64,000 bases of DNA from Anoxybacillus tepidamans PS2 (lineage in GTDB: Bacteria > Bacillota > Bacilli > Bacillales > Anoxybacillaceae), in the NCBI RefSeq assembly GCF_000620165.1, contig NZ_JHVN01000002.1, positions 186,001 through 250,000 of the forward strand, in the 5' to 3' direction. Each line of letters begins with the position of its first letter. Within the stretch, counting starts at the first letter, position 1. The notes under the pieces are model-generated. The model made no database searches, was not told the origin of the DNA, and worked only from the letters and a program-made list of their open reading frames with translations. The translations under genes were made by a program, and so were the position numbers. Positions 42,530-52,111 of this stretch are shown one piece after another.

Positions 42530-42638
42530 CTCTTATCAAGAGCAGGTGGAGGGACGAGCCCAATGAAGCCCGGCAACCGACTTAACGATCGTTAAGCACG
42601 GTGCTAATTCTTGCAGCAGCACGCTGAGAGATAAGAGG
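42530..42638 (+). promoter_or_regulatory. SAM-I riboswitch (S box) of mtnKA-transporter operon
   Basis: Consensus blocks CTCTTATCAAGAGC, GGAGGGACGAGCCC, AATGAAGCCCGGCAACC, GCACGGTGCTAATTC and CTGAGAGATAAGAG in order. Nearly the same sequence as the minus-strand copy at 40146-40256. Confidence 0.97.
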
Positions 42639-42653
42639 TGCGAAGCGAACTTC

Positions 42654-42687
42654 AAACCTCTTTCGAAAAGCGAAAGAGGTTTTTTAT
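42654..42687 (+). terminator. Riboswitch-controlled terminator upstream of mtnK
   Basis: AACCTCTTTCG and CGAAAGAGGTT around AAAAG, followed by TTTTTATTT. Confidence 0.92.
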
Positions 42688-42709
42688 TTGACAAAGGAGG
42701 GTATTGACG

Positions 42710-43909
42710 ATGACGATTTCAAAACCATCTGTATATGAGCCGCTCACAGAAAGCGGAGCGATTTCCCTAGCGATCCGGTTAGGACTATTTCCGGAAGGCA
42801 CCCCATTAGCGTGCCGAGAGATCGGCGATGGAAATTTGAATCTCGTCTTTCATGTGGTCGATCAACAAACAAGAAAGGGCGTTATTATTAAGCAAGCGCT
42901 GCCATACGCCAAAGTCGTTGGAGAAAGCTGGCCGCTCACCTTAAAGCGCGCCGTCATTGAAAGCAACGCATTGCGCACTTTTGCCAGCTATGTTCCGCAA
43001 TATGTGCCAAAAGTATACTATTCCGATGAATCGCTTGCCATTACCGTCATGGAGGATTTATCACGCTTGCAAATTGTCCGCAAAGGGTTGATCGAAGGAA
43101 AAGTCTATCCGCTTCTTTCGGAGCATATTGGCGAATTTATTGCCAAAACATTGTTTTATACGTCCGATTTCGGCATGAATCAGCAACAGAAAAAACAGCT
43201 TTCACAAAGCTTTGTCAATCCTGAATTATGCAAAATTACTGAAGATCTCGTCTTTACCGATCCGTTCTTTGATCACGAAACGAACAATTTTGAAGACGAA
43301 CTCCGAAGCGATGTGGAAACGCTTTGGGCGGACGATGCCCTTCACCTTGAAGTGGCCAAGTTGAAAAGAAAGTTCTTAACAGAAGGCGATGCGCTCATTC
43401 ATGGCGACTTACATACGGGAAGCATTTTTGCAAGCGACACAGAAACAAAAGTAATCGACCCGGAGTTTGCCTTTTACGGACCGTTCGGATTTGATATTGG
43501 TCAATTTTTTGCGAACCTTCTCCTTAATGCGTTGTCCCGACCAGAACAAGAACAAGAGCCGTTACTTGCTCATGTTGAGAAAACATGGAACGTATTTGCC
43601 GACGTGTTCTCCGCCCTTTGGGAACAGCACAACGTCGAACCGTATGCGAAAACGAAAGGGCTGCTTGAGGAAGTGCTGCGCCAAACGTTCGTTGACGCCA
43701 TCGGTTTTGCCGGCTGCGAAGTCATTCGTCGCACGATTGGCTTAGCGCACGTGGCCGATCTCGATGGAATCGAAGACAAAAATAGACGTCTTCATGCTAA
43801 ACAACGCGCCCTTGAGTTAGGAAGACGGCTCATTTTGCAGCGCCAATCCCTTAACAATGTGGGCGAGATCCGTTCCCTTTTCCTACAGACATTCGTAACA
43901 ACTCACTAA
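42710..43909 (+). CDS. mtnK: 5-methylthioribose kinase MtnK
   Basis: Phosphorylates 5-methylthioribose to the 1-phosphate, entry point of salvage. A 399-aa kinase of the APH/choline-kinase fold: the catalytic loop is [10 protein letters not shown] (about residue 229) and the metal-binding motif [11 protein letters not shown] (about 247). ATG at 42710 has AAAGGAGGG 10 nt upstream; a TTG two codons earlier is disfavoured. Followed after 18 nt by mtnA. Confidence 0.96.
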   Translation: MTISKPSVYEPLTESGAISLAIRLGLFPEGTPLACREIGDGNLNLVFHVVDQQTRKGVIIKQALPYAKVVGESWPLTLKRAVIESNALRTFASYVPQYVPKVYYSDESLAITVMEDLSRLQIVRKGLIEGKVYPLLSEHIGEFIAKTLFYTSDFGMNQQQKKQLSQSFVNPELCKITEDLVFTDPFFDHETNNFEDELRSDVETLWADDALHLEVAKLKRKFLTEGDALIHGDLHTGSIFASDTETKVIDPEFAFYGPFGFDIGQFFANLLLNALSRPEQEQEPLLAHVEKTWNVFADVFSALWEQHNVEPYAKTKGLLEEVLRQTFVDAIGFAGCEVIRRTIGLAHVADLDGIEDKNRRLHAKQRALELGRRLILQRQSLNNVGEIRSLFLQTFVTTH

Positions 43910-43927
43910 ACGAAAGGAAGAAATTAT

Positions 43928-44989
43928 ATGGCTCAGTCATTTTCCATTCCGCGATCAGTCGAATGGAACGATACACATATTACGATTTTAAACCAACAAA
44001 AGCTCCCTTTAACGACTGAATATTTGGAATTAAGGGAAATTTCTGATGTACGGGACGCCATTGCTACCTTGAAAGTTCGCGGCGCTCCAGCCATCGGAAT
44101 CACAGCTGCATATGGCCTTGCGTTGGCCGCACAAAGCTATCAAACTAGCTCGATCGAAGAGTTTCGCACCTTGCTGCAAAAAGATCGAGATTACTTGGCA
44201 AGCGCACGACCAACCGCTGTCAACCTATTTTGGGCGCTTGACCGGCTTGTCGCAAGCGTGGCGCACGCTTCTTCCGTCAACGAAGCCAAAACCGTGCTCG
44301 TTCACGAAGCGATTTGCATTCAAATCGAGGATGAAAGCACTTGCCGTTCCATCGGGGAACATGCGCTTTCCCTCTTTCAAAATAGGGACCGCATTTTAAC
44401 GATTTGCAATGCGGGATCGATTGCAACGGCCCGCTACGGAACGGCGCTTGCTCCCTTTTATTTAGCGAAGGAGAAAGGAATCCATCTTCATGTCTACGCT
44501 CTAGAGACGCGACCAGTTTTGCAAGGTGCGAGACTGACCGCTTGGGAGCTATTGCAAGCGGGGATCGATGTCACGCTGATTACCGACAATATGGCTGCGC
44601 AAACGATGCAAACAAAACAGATTAGCGCCGTCATCGTCGGCGCTGACCGCATCGCCGCAAACGGTGATACGGCCAATAAAATCGGCACATTCGGCCTCGC
44701 GCTGCTCGCTCGAGCGTTCGGTATTCCGTTTTATGTGGCAGCCCCTCTTTCAACGATTGATTTGACGACAAAAACGGGAGAAGACATCCCGATTGAGGAA
44801 CGCGCCCCGGAAGAAGTGACCCATTTCGCTGGCATACGTGTTGCTCCTGAAGGTGTGAACGTCTATAACCCTGCCTTTGACGTTACACCTCACGAACTCA
44901 TTACGGCGATTATCACAGAAAAGGGCATCATACGCGGCAATTACAGCACGACATTATCGACACTGTTTAAGGAGGAAGCACATCAATGA
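43928..44989 (+). CDS. mtnA: Methylthioribose-1-phosphate isomerase MtnA
   Basis: Isomerises 5-methylthioribose-1-phosphate to methylthioribulose-1-phosphate. A 353-aa member of the eIF2B-related family. Motifs: [15 protein letters not shown] (about 49-63), [15 protein letters not shown] (about 158, with the catalytic-type Cys) and [18 protein letters not shown] (about 237, catalytic Asp). Its stop overlaps the start of the transporter binding-protein gene (ATGA), coupling uptake and catabolism. Confidence 0.96.
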   Translation: MAQSFSIPRSVEWNDTHITILNQQKLPLTTEYLELREISDVRDAIATLKVRGAPAIGITAAYGLALAAQSYQTSSIEEFRTLLQKDRDYLASARPTAVNLFWALDRLVASVAHASSVNEAKTVLVHEAICIQIEDESTCRSIGEHALSLFQNRDRILTICNAGSIATARYGTALAPFYLAKEKGIHLHVYALETRPVLQGARLTAWELLQAGIDVTLITDNMAAQTMQTKQISAVIVGADRIAANGDTANKIGTFGLALLARAFGIPFYVAAPLSTIDLTTKTGEDIPIEERAPEEVTHFAGIRVAPEGVNVYNPAFDVTPHELITAIITEKGIIRGNYSTTLSTLFKEEAHQ

Positions 44990-46116
44990 AACGAGTAAAA
45001 TCATTTTTGTTCGCCGGCTTCATATTCGGCACTATAGTTACGGGATGCACGAACGAGCAAGACGCGATGAGTTCAAAGCCGGCGAAACAAGAAAGCACAA
45101 AGAAAACAACAGCAGTCAACACATCGTCGGAACAGACCGCCATCCCAGAAAAACTAAAAAAGCCGATCAAAATCGCGGCCATTATGCAAATGTCGATCGG
45201 CACCTTCTCGTCGCAATATATTTCTGGCGTGAAGGAACAAGTGCAAAAATTTGGCGGAGACGTGCAAATTTACAACGCAGACAACGATTTAACAAAAATG
45301 GCCTCCTACGTTGAAACAGCGATTACGCAAAATGTCGATGCCATTCTTTTAGATCACGGGCGGGCCGATGCGTTAAAAGGCCCTGTAGAAAAAGCAGTCG
45401 CCAAAGGCATTCCTGTCGTCGCATTTGATAACGATTTAAACATCCCGGGCGTTACCGTCATCGACCAAGACGACTATAGCCTCGCTTGGAAAACATTGAA
45501 AACATTAGCCGAAGATTTGAATGGAGAAGGAAACATCGTTACCATTTGGGTCGGCGGCTTTACCCCGATGGAGCGGCGCCACGTTATTTATGACGCCTTT
45601 AAAAAGCGCTATCCAAACATTAAAGAAGTGGCTAAATTCGGAACCGCCAGCGCCAATACAGCATTAGACACACAAACGCAAATGGAAGCGATTCTTAAAA
45701 AATATCCAAATAAAGGCGATATCGATGCAGTGTTTGCAACGTGGGATGAATTCGCTAAAGGGGCCACGCGCGCTATTCAACAAGCCGGACGCAATGAAAT
45801 TAAAGTATATGGCATCGATTTAAGCGATGAAGACTTGCAAATGATGCAGCAACCAAACAGCCCGTGGGTGGCAACGACCGCCACCGATCCAGCCGAAGTC
45901 GGCCGCGTGCAAGTGCGGTTTGCCTATCAAAAAATAGCCGGCGAGAAAACACCGAATATTTATTCCCTTGAGCCGCATTTAGTTAAACAAGCCGATTTGC
46001 CTAACAAGCAAATTTCCATGAAATCTCTTCATGAGTATATTGCCGGCTGGGGCCAGTCAAACGTGGCGATTTCTCCTTGGATGAAAACGCTCGAAGAACA
46101 GGGGAAAACGAAATGA
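44986..46116 (+). CDS. Sugar ABC transporter binding lipoprotein (probable methylthioribose)
   Basis: Periplasmic-binding-protein type I lipoprotein of 376 aa, ribose/autoinducer-2 binding-protein-like. The signal peptide ends in the lipobox VTGC (Cys near residue 21); the mature part has two sugar-binding lobes ([36 protein letters not shown]). It is coupled to mtnA by an overlapping start and is transcribed behind the SAM riboswitch, so 5-methylthioribose is the likely ligand; the S-box regulon logic supports it, no ligand is proven. Confidence 0.85.
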   Translation: MKRVKSFLFAGFIFGTIVTGCTNEQDAMSSKPAKQESTKKTTAVNTSSEQTAIPEKLKKPIKIAAIMQMSIGTFSSQYISGVKEQVQKFGGDVQIYNADNDLTKMASYVETAITQNVDAILLDHGRADALKGPVEKAVAKGIPVVAFDNDLNIPGVTVIDQDDYSLAWKTLKTLAEDLNGEGNIVTIWVGGFTPMERRHVIYDAFKKRYPNIKEVAKFGTASANTALDTQTQMEAILKKYPNKGDIDAVFATWDEFAKGATRAIQQAGRNEIKVYGIDLSDEDLQMMQQPNSPWVATTATDPAEVGRVQVRFAYQKIAGEKTPNIYSLEPHLVKQADLPNKQISMKSLHEYIAGWGQSNVAISPWMKTLEEQGKTK

Positions 46117-47648
46117 GCGGCCTTTTTATGAAAAGTATTTATAAGTCGTTTGGCAATGTTCCTGTGTTAAAAGGCGTGAACTTTCATGTGCAAAAAGGGG
46201 AGGTTCACGCCCTTTTAGGAATGAATGGGGCGGGAAAGAGCACTTTAATGAAAATTTTAGCCGGCGATCTGTCCGCCAACGAAGGGACGATTACGATTGA
46301 TGGGGCCGATTATCGCTTTTCTTCCCCGGCCGATGCCAAAAAAGCAGGCATCGGGCTCGTTGTTCAAGAAGTCGATACAGCTCTTTTTCCTTCATTACCC
46401 GTATATGAAAACATTGTAGCTGATGATATCGTCAACGCGAAACGGCAACCGCTCTTATCAAGAAAACAACAAAAGCAGCAGGCGGAGAAGCTGCTAGAGC
46501 AAGTCGGATTATCGCTTCCGCTTCATAAGCCAATTCAAACATGCACGTTGCATGAAAAACAACTGATCGTGCTAGCGAAAGTACTATCTTCTTCCGCCCG
46601 TTACATCATTTTAGATGAACCGACCGCTGCGTTAAGCGAAGTGGAAACAAAACGCCTTTTTCAAATTATTAAACAATTAAAAGCTCAAGGCGTGTCGTTC
46701 ATCTATATTTCTCACAAGCTTAAGGAAGTGAAAGAAATTTGCGATCGGGTGACGATTTTACGCGATGGAATAGTCGTTCATTCTGGAAATGCCGCACAAC
46801 TCTCCATCGAAGACATGATCAGTCATATGATCGGACGTTCTTACGAGCGAAACGAAAAGGCCAAGCGCGCGTACAGCGACGAAGTAGCTTTTGAAGTGAA
46901 GCAATTGCACATCGCAAAAACCAATACGACCGTGGATCTACAAATACGTAAGGGAGAAATCGTCGGAATTGCCGGATTGGCTGGAGCCGGAAAAACCGAG
47001 TTTGCGGAAAGCATTTTGGCCGCTACGAAAACGTCAGGTGAATGGTTCATTCATGGCAAACGGTATACATTTTCCTCTCCACAGGAAGCAATCGCTGCGG
47101 GGATTTGCTTTATTCCAGAAGAGAGACGAAAACAAGGATTGTTTTTACGTGAAACAGTCCGTACTAATTTAACCGTCCGCTTATTGCCCTTGTTAGCAAA
47201 ATGGCAATGGATTTTAAGGAAAAAAGAAGAAGAAGTCGCCCAGCAACTCATCGAAACGCTACGCATTCATCCTCCTTTTCCGCATGCGATCGTTCAACAT
47301 TTAAGCGGCGGCAATCAGCAGAAAGTCGTCATCGGTAAATGGCTCCACACAAACGGAGATGTGTTTATTTTCGACGAGCCGACAAAAGGGATTGATATTA
47401 ATGCAAAAACCGAAGTATTTTCTATTATCCGTTCCCTCGCCGATAAAGGAAAAGCGGTGCTGTACATGACAAGCGAATTTCAAGAACTGCTTGACATTGC
47501 GGATACGATTTACGTCATGGCGAACGGACGGCTCATCCGACGTTTCGCGGCGGAAACAACAACATATGAACAACTTATCTATTATAGCAGCGGAGGTGGC
47601 GAAAATGGCTCAAACAATGCTCTCGCCCGTGAAGCGGTCTCCTCTTAA
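46113..47648 (+). CDS. Sugar ABC transporter ATPase, RbsA-like (probable methylthioribose)
   Basis: A 511-aa ATPase with two fused nucleotide-binding domains. Domain 1 has GMNGAGKST, ILDEPTAALS and an atypical signature (LHEKQLI). Domain 2 has the usual RbsA-type degenerate Walker A (GLAGAGKTE) with a good signature LSGGNQQKV and FDEPTKGID. ATG at 46113 overlaps the previous stop; upstream in-frame Met codons are inside the binding-protein gene. Its 3' end overlaps the permease gene by 44 nt. Confidence 0.9.
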   Translation: MSGLFMKSIYKSFGNVPVLKGVNFHVQKGEVHALLGMNGAGKSTLMKILAGDLSANEGTITIDGADYRFSSPADAKKAGIGLVVQEVDTALFPSLPVYENIVADDIVNAKRQPLLSRKQQKQQAEKLLEQVGLSLPLHKPIQTCTLHEKQLIVLAKVLSSSARYIILDEPTAALSEVETKRLFQIIKQLKAQGVSFIYISHKLKEVKEICDRVTILRDGIVVHSGNAAQLSIEDMISHMIGRSYERNEKAKRAYSDEVAFEVKQLHIAKTNTTVDLQIRKGEIVGIAGLAGAGKTEFAESILAATKTSGEWFIHGKRYTFSSPQEAIAAGICFIPEERRKQGLFLRETVRTNLTVRLLPLLAKWQWILRKKEEEVAQQLIETLRIHPPFPHAIVQHLSGGNQQKVVIGKWLHTNGDVFIFDEPTKGIDINAKTEVFSIIRSLADKGKAVLYMTSEFQELLDIADTIYVMANGRLIRRFAAETTTYEQLIYYSSGGGENGSNNALAREAVSS

Positions 47649-48603
47649 TTTTTTATATAAACACGGGACGTTGCTCGCAATTTTTGTTGTCATTATCTAT
47701 TTTAGCTTAACGCTGGACCGTTTTTTAACATACGAAAACTTTGGTGATATTTTGCGTTCCATTTCCATCGTGACGCTTGTGGCAATTGGCATTACCTTCT
47801 CGCTCATCGTCGATGGATTTGACTTATCGGTTGGTTCGACCGTGAGTCTGGCAACAATCGCAAGCGCGGCAGCTCTTGTTTTGTATCGACAAGAAATTTT
47901 CGTAACTCTCCTTGTCCCGCTTTTACTAGGAGTAGCGATCGGTCTTTTAAACTCGTTGCTCATTATTAAGCTCAAACTTCCTGATTTGCTTGCGACGCTA
48001 GCGACGATGTATGCAGTAAACGGAATTCAACTCACTTATACGAAAGGGTTTTCGATCTACAACGATATGCCGCTTCCTGACGGCGGAACGGCACCGGGTA
48101 AGTTTATCCCATCGTTCCTATTTATCGGCCAAGGAGAAATAGGAGGCATTCCGTTTTCAGTTTTGCTGATGTTGCTTGTGGTTGCTTTTACTCATTTATT
48201 TTTGACCTATACAAAGCCCGGACGCCTATTTTACATGACCGGGGAAAACCGGGAAGCTGCTCGCCTCGCAGGAATTCCTGTCAACCGCTACCGCACTTAC
48301 GCATATATCATAAGCGGCTTTTTTGCCGCGCTTGGCGGCATCGTCCTTGCTTCTCGCATCGGAACAGGCCAAGTGTCCGCAGGGGCATCATTTTTAATGG
48401 ATGGAGTAGCGGCTGCGTATATCGGTTTTTCCGTCTTCGGCGCAGGGAAGCCAAACGTCATCGGCACACTATTTGGGTCGATTTTAATCGGTGTTCTTCT
48501 AAATGGATTGACTATGATGAACGTTCCGTACTATGCGCAAGATATTATTAAAGGAGCGATTTTAGTAGGGGCACTAGCATTGTCTCATGTACAAAAGAAA
48601 TAG
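47605..48603 (+). CDS. Sugar ABC transporter permease, RbsC-like (probable methylthioribose)
   Basis: A 332-aa permease with about 9-10 helices of the ribose/galactoside (BPD_transp_2) type; the EAA-like loop is ENREAARLAGIPVNRYR, and IVDGFDLSVGSTVSLA matches RbsC. ATG at 47605 with GGAGGTGG upstream. Last gene of mtnK-A-transporter. The following CheX-like gene starts 86 nt later without an obvious terminator between, so read-through is possible. Confidence 0.9.
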   Translation: MAQTMLSPVKRSPLNFLYKHGTLLAIFVVIIYFSLTLDRFLTYENFGDILRSISIVTLVAIGITFSLIVDGFDLSVGSTVSLATIASAAALVLYRQEIFVTLLVPLLLGVAIGLLNSLLIIKLKLPDLLATLATMYAVNGIQLTYTKGFSIYNDMPLPDGGTAPGKFIPSFLFIGQGEIGGIPFSVLLMLLVVAFTHLFLTYTKPGRLFYMTGENREAARLAGIPVNRYRTYAYIISGFFAALGGIVLASRIGTGQVSAGASFLMDGVAAAYIGFSVFGAGKPNVIGTLFGSILIGVLLNGLTMMNVPYYAQDIIKGAILVGALALSHVQKK

Positions 48604-48688
48604 GAAAGTTTCCCCATCGGCTTATCAGAAAATTTATGATATGATGAAATTACTAGAGCATTTGTCTTATGAACGGGGGAACAGACCA

Positions 48689-49144
48689 ATGACGGCAGCA
48701 GCAACGCTCACTCATCTATTAAATAGTGCAATTCATTCAATTAAAACAGTCATTCCTGCAGGGATTGAGATTGAAAAGCCAACGTTATATAATTCAAATT
48801 CGATTCGTTCGTCTTTATCCGTGCTCATTGGGATTACTGGACAAGTTCACGGGCAACTCGTGCTTGCAGGAACAAATGACCTTTTTGCGCAAATTAGCCA
48901 GATGATGTATGGAATGACACTCGAAGGAGAAATGCTTGAATCATTCACATGCGAACTCGGAAATATGATTGCTGGACAATTGGTTACCCATGCATCCGGT
49001 CAACAAATGACAATGGATATTACCCCGCCTACACTTCTTATCGGGGAAGCAAGCGTCAAAGGATTCCAAAAAGCGATCGTTGTTCCCGCTAATATTGAAA
49101 CGAAAGGAACGTTAAACGTTATTGTCACGCTGCATAATCAATGA
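48689..49144 (+). CDS. CheX-like chemotaxis phosphatase family protein
   Basis: A 151-aa protein of the CheC/CheX fold. The phosphatase-type motif E-x-x-N is visible in CELGNMIAGQL (about 92-102), with a single such helix as in CheX. ATG at 48689 has GGGGGAA upstream; a longer N-terminal extension of 34 aa overlaps the transporter stop and is unlikely. CheX dephosphorylates CheY in other bacteria; here the gene is apart from any che operon, so the partner is unknown. Confidence 0.75.
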   Translation: MTAAATLTHLLNSAIHSIKTVIPAGIEIEKPTLYNSNSIRSSLSVLIGITGQVHGQLVLAGTNDLFAQISQMMYGMTLEGEMLESFTCELGNMIAGQLVTHASGQQMTMDITPPTLLIGEASVKGFQKAIVVPANIETKGTLNVIVTLHNQ

Positions 49145-49184
49145 ATAGAAAAACTAGAAGCAATTTACGCTTCTAGTTTTTCTA
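49145..49184. terminator. Bidirectional terminator between cheX-like gene and ogt
   Basis: AGAAAAACTAGAAGC and GCTTCTAGTTTTTCT (49147-49161, 49169-49183), a perfect 15-bp stem with A/T tracts. Confidence 0.92.
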
Positions 49185-49679
49185 TTAGTTTACGTATTTG
49201 GATTCCATTTGCAATAATGCTTCCTTCACATCTGTTCGCTGGCCGGCGTAGCCAGTTAATGCGCGGTTTTTCCCGATGACCCGATGACACGGGACGATAA
49301 TCGCCAGTTCGTTCGCTCGATTGGCTTGACCGACCGCCCTTACCGCTTTTGGATGGCCGATTTTTTCCGCGATTTCGCTATAGCTCACTGTCTTTCCATA
49401 AGGAATGTCACAAAGAGCTGTCCATACCTTTTCTTGAAAAGGCGTTCCCTTCCATTTTAAAGGCAATTGAAACTGCTTCCGCTTTCCGCAAAAATATTCA
49501 TCAAACTGATGCAACGCCTCTTGAAGTAAAGAAGATTCGCTTTTTACCATTTCATATTGTTCATGCAGCTTTTCCCAGCCATCTTCAAAAAGTTCGACAT
49601 TTACAATCGCTTCTCCATCGGAAACGATATAAATCGTTCCAAGTTGCTTTGATTTATAAATATTGTACTCTCGTTTCAT
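49185..49679 (-). CDS. ogt: Methylated-DNA-protein-cysteine methyltransferase
   Basis: Suicide DNA-repair protein of 164 aa that takes methyl groups from O6-methylguanine. The acceptor Cys lies in IIVPCHRVIG (about residue 133), with a winged helix (YSEIAEKIGHPKAVRAVGQA) before it. The start MKREYNIYKSKQLG lies 1 nt after the stop of the KinE-like kinase gene, so the two are one operon as in B. subtilis kinE-ogt. No Ada-type N-terminal domain. Confidence 0.93.
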   Translation of the reverse strand: MKREYNIYKSKQLGTIYIVSDGEAIVNVELFEDGWEKLHEQYEMVKSESSLLQEALHQFDEYFCGKRKQFQLPLKWKGTPFQEKVWTALCDIPYGKTVSYSEIAEKIGHPKAVRAVGQANRANELAIIVPCHRVIGKNRALTGYAGQRTDVKEALLQMESKYVN

Positions 49680-49680
49680 G

Positions 49681-51891
49681 CTACCCCTCTTTTTCCACGC
49701 GCTCAATCGGCAGCGTAATATGAAACGTCGTTCCGACGCCCACTTCACTTTCAACATTAATTCTTCCTTGATGTTCTTCAATAATTTTATAACTAACCAT
49801 TAACCCTAGTCCAGTTCCCCGCTCTTTTGTCGTATAGAAAGGCTCGCCAAGCTTTTTTATTTTGTCTTGCGGAATTCCGCAGCCTTGGTCCGTTACGGAA
49901 ATACGAATAAAATGCAAATCGATGTTTTGGATGCGCACATGGACTTCTCCGCCTTTTGGCATCACTTCAATTGCATTTTTTAAGATGTTAATAAATACTT
50001 GCTTTAACTGATTCGGCTCACAATAAATAAACGGTATATGCTCTTCGAAATCAGCAATAATTTGCACATTGTGCATCATCGCCTGCGCACTGATCAAGTC
50101 AATCGTGTCCTTCATAATTTTACACACATCGTTTTGCTGGTATTGAACAGCCTGCGGCTTGGCAAGAACAAGGAATTCGGTAATAATCGACTCGATCCGC
50201 TTAAGCTCTGACATAATGACATTAAAATACATGGAATAATCTTCGCTAATGCTGCCCTGCAGCAACTGAATAAATCCTTTTAAAGCCGTCATCGGGTTGC
50301 GAATTTCATGGGCAATTCCCGCCGCCAACTCGCCTACTACATTAAGCGTATCGGATTTGCGCAATTGCCATTCTAACTCTTTTTTCTCCGTAATATCACG
50401 AAGCATCATCATCCCGACGTTCGGAATAATGTCTTTTTTCAGAGAAATTTCAATAATTTTTTGCTCGCCCTCTTTTGTGACAATTGTCATCTCTGCATAC
50501 GCATTGCCTAATTGTTCACATTGTTTAATCAATTTGTAAAACAATTTTTGCTCTTTTTCAGGAACCCAGTTGACAAAAGGTTTATTAAGCAATTGCTGTT
50601 TTGTCGCTTGAAAAATTTCGCAAGCAATTGGATTCACATCTAAAATGCGGTATTCGTCTCCCCATAACACAATTCCATTCATCGAATGGTCAAAGATGCT
50701 ACGGAACTTTTGTTCGCTCTCCTGCAATTCCTTTTCCATCTTTCTTCGTTCAGTGACATTGCGGAAAATGGCTAAATGATATCCATCGATAACCCCTTGT
50801 TTCATCGTGAATTCTAGCTGTTTGTCTTCACCGTTCGGCATATGGAAAGTAAGCTCATCACGGATTTCGCCCGTTTTCCGAAATTGCTGAAACACATGGC
50901 ATACTTTTTCGTCATTATGATCAATGAAATCAAGCAAGTTTCTTCTCACAAGCAGATTAAGGGGCAATTCAAAGGTGCGGCTAGCAGCGGGATTCGCATT
51001 AACAATGTGTCCATAATCATTCCAAATAAGAATGGCTTCGTGTGCTTGTTCAAACATCGCTCGAAACCGTTCTTCGCTTTTTTGTAATTTGATTTCCATG
51101 TTTTTCTTTTCTGTAACATCTCGCATAATCGCCATGTAAAAACCGCTATATACATTCGATGTCATAGTCAGCTCAAACATTTTCACCGTACCATCAAATC
51201 GGACAAATGACAGCTCTCCCTTTGCCGTCCCCTTTTCCTTGAGTTCGGTAAGAAGCTGTACAAAATCGTCTTTACACTCTTGGGCAACAAATTGTTGAAA
51301 CGATAGGTTCAATAGCTTCGCTTTTTCTAGATTTAAACTCGCGCAAAAAGCCGGGTTGACATCGATAAATCTCCCGAATTCATCAAAAATGATGATGCTG
51401 TCTACTGCCCGATTAAATACGTCTTTAAATAAAAACTCATTGATAATCCGTTCCCGCTCGAGCGCCTTCCGCGACGAGATATCCCGCATGATGGCCAAAT
51501 CAAATTGGCTAAATGCATCCTTTTTCATCGAAAATTCAATATGTTTAATTTTTCCATTCATCAACTTAAGCAATAGCTCGTCACTAAACGAACCGAATTT
51601 ATGTAACATAGATTGCTGGAACGCTAGAATATCCGGCGGAACCAATTCAAGAAATAAAGTAAATGGCTGCCCGATTAACTCCTTTTTTTCCATTTCAAAA
51701 AGCTGGCATGCTGCCTCGTTCACTTCAACAAATCGACCTTCTTTATTAAATATGACAATCGCGTCTAGCGACCTTTCAAAAATAATGGAGTATCCGCTTA
51801 ACTGTTCTTTTAATCTCTTATTTTCTTCTTCTAATGACTTTACATCTATAATTAAATCTTGTTCCCCTCGATGAGAAAGGTCGTTGTTCAC
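49681..51891 (-). CDS. Multi-PAS sensor histidine kinase, KinE-like
   Basis: Soluble histidine kinase of 736 aa with four PAS domains (about 35-145, 150-265, 275-390, 395-510) followed by HisKA (GIAHEIRNPMTALKGF, His near 535) and an ATPase domain (NILKNAIEVMPKGG, DQGCGIP, GTGLGL). GTG at 51891 is chosen because AAGGAGAGGTG lies 6 nt upstream. Position upstream of ogt and near mtnKA matches B. subtilis kinE, which feeds the Spo0 phosphorelay; B. subtilis KinE is a different length, so orthology is likely but not certain. No response regulator is adjacent. Confidence 0.85.
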   Translation of the reverse strand: MNNDLSHRGEQDLIIDVKSLEEENKRLKEQLSGYSIIFERSLDAIVIFNKEGRFVEVNEAACQLFEMEKKELIGQPFTLFLELVPPDILAFQQSMLHKFGSFSDELLLKLMNGKIKHIEFSMKKDAFSQFDLAIMRDISSRKALERERIINEFLFKDVFNRAVDSIIIFDEFGRFIDVNPAFCASLNLEKAKLLNLSFQQFVAQECKDDFVQLLTELKEKGTAKGELSFVRFDGTVKMFELTMTSNVYSGFYMAIMRDVTEKKNMEIKLQKSEERFRAMFEQAHEAILIWNDYGHIVNANPAASRTFELPLNLLVRRNLLDFIDHNDEKVCHVFQQFRKTGEIRDELTFHMPNGEDKQLEFTMKQGVIDGYHLAIFRNVTERRKMEKELQESEQKFRSIFDHSMNGIVLWGDEYRILDVNPIACEIFQATKQQLLNKPFVNWVPEKEQKLFYKLIKQCEQLGNAYAEMTIVTKEGEQKIIEISLKKDIIPNVGMMMLRDITEKKELEWQLRKSDTLNVVGELAAGIAHEIRNPMTALKGFIQLLQGSISEDYSMYFNVIMSELKRIESIITEFLVLAKPQAVQYQQNDVCKIMKDTIDLISAQAMMHNVQIIADFEEHIPFIYCEPNQLKQVFINILKNAIEVMPKGGEVHVRIQNIDLHFIRISVTDQGCGIPQDKIKKLGEPFYTTKERGTGLGLMVSYKIIEEHQGRINVESEVGVGTTFHITLPIERVEKEG

Positions 51892-52111
51892 TTCTCTCAC
51901 CTCTCCTTCCCCCTGCCACAACATCTCAATTTTTTATATATTCTCTATAAAAAATAGGACTCCTCCTACATACTTCGAAAAAATTTCCTGCCAATCGACC
52001 GTTTTTTCCATTTATATTTTGACAAAACTATGATATATTAAACTGTTGTTTTCCTATTGCATAATTGTTTTAATGCTCATTCAAATAGATATGATTGAAG
52101 GAGTTTTTCCA

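Noticed and set aside
40146-42638. Inverted repeat of about 110 bp suspected as a mobile element boundary
   Set aside because: Both copies are SAM-I riboswitch aptamers with conserved functional blocks, each before an mtn operon; no target duplication or transposase.
49681-51891. Internal repeats across the four-PAS kinase suspected as DNA repeats
   Set aside because: The repeat is of protein domains with diverged codons, not of DNA; it is ordinary PAS duplication.
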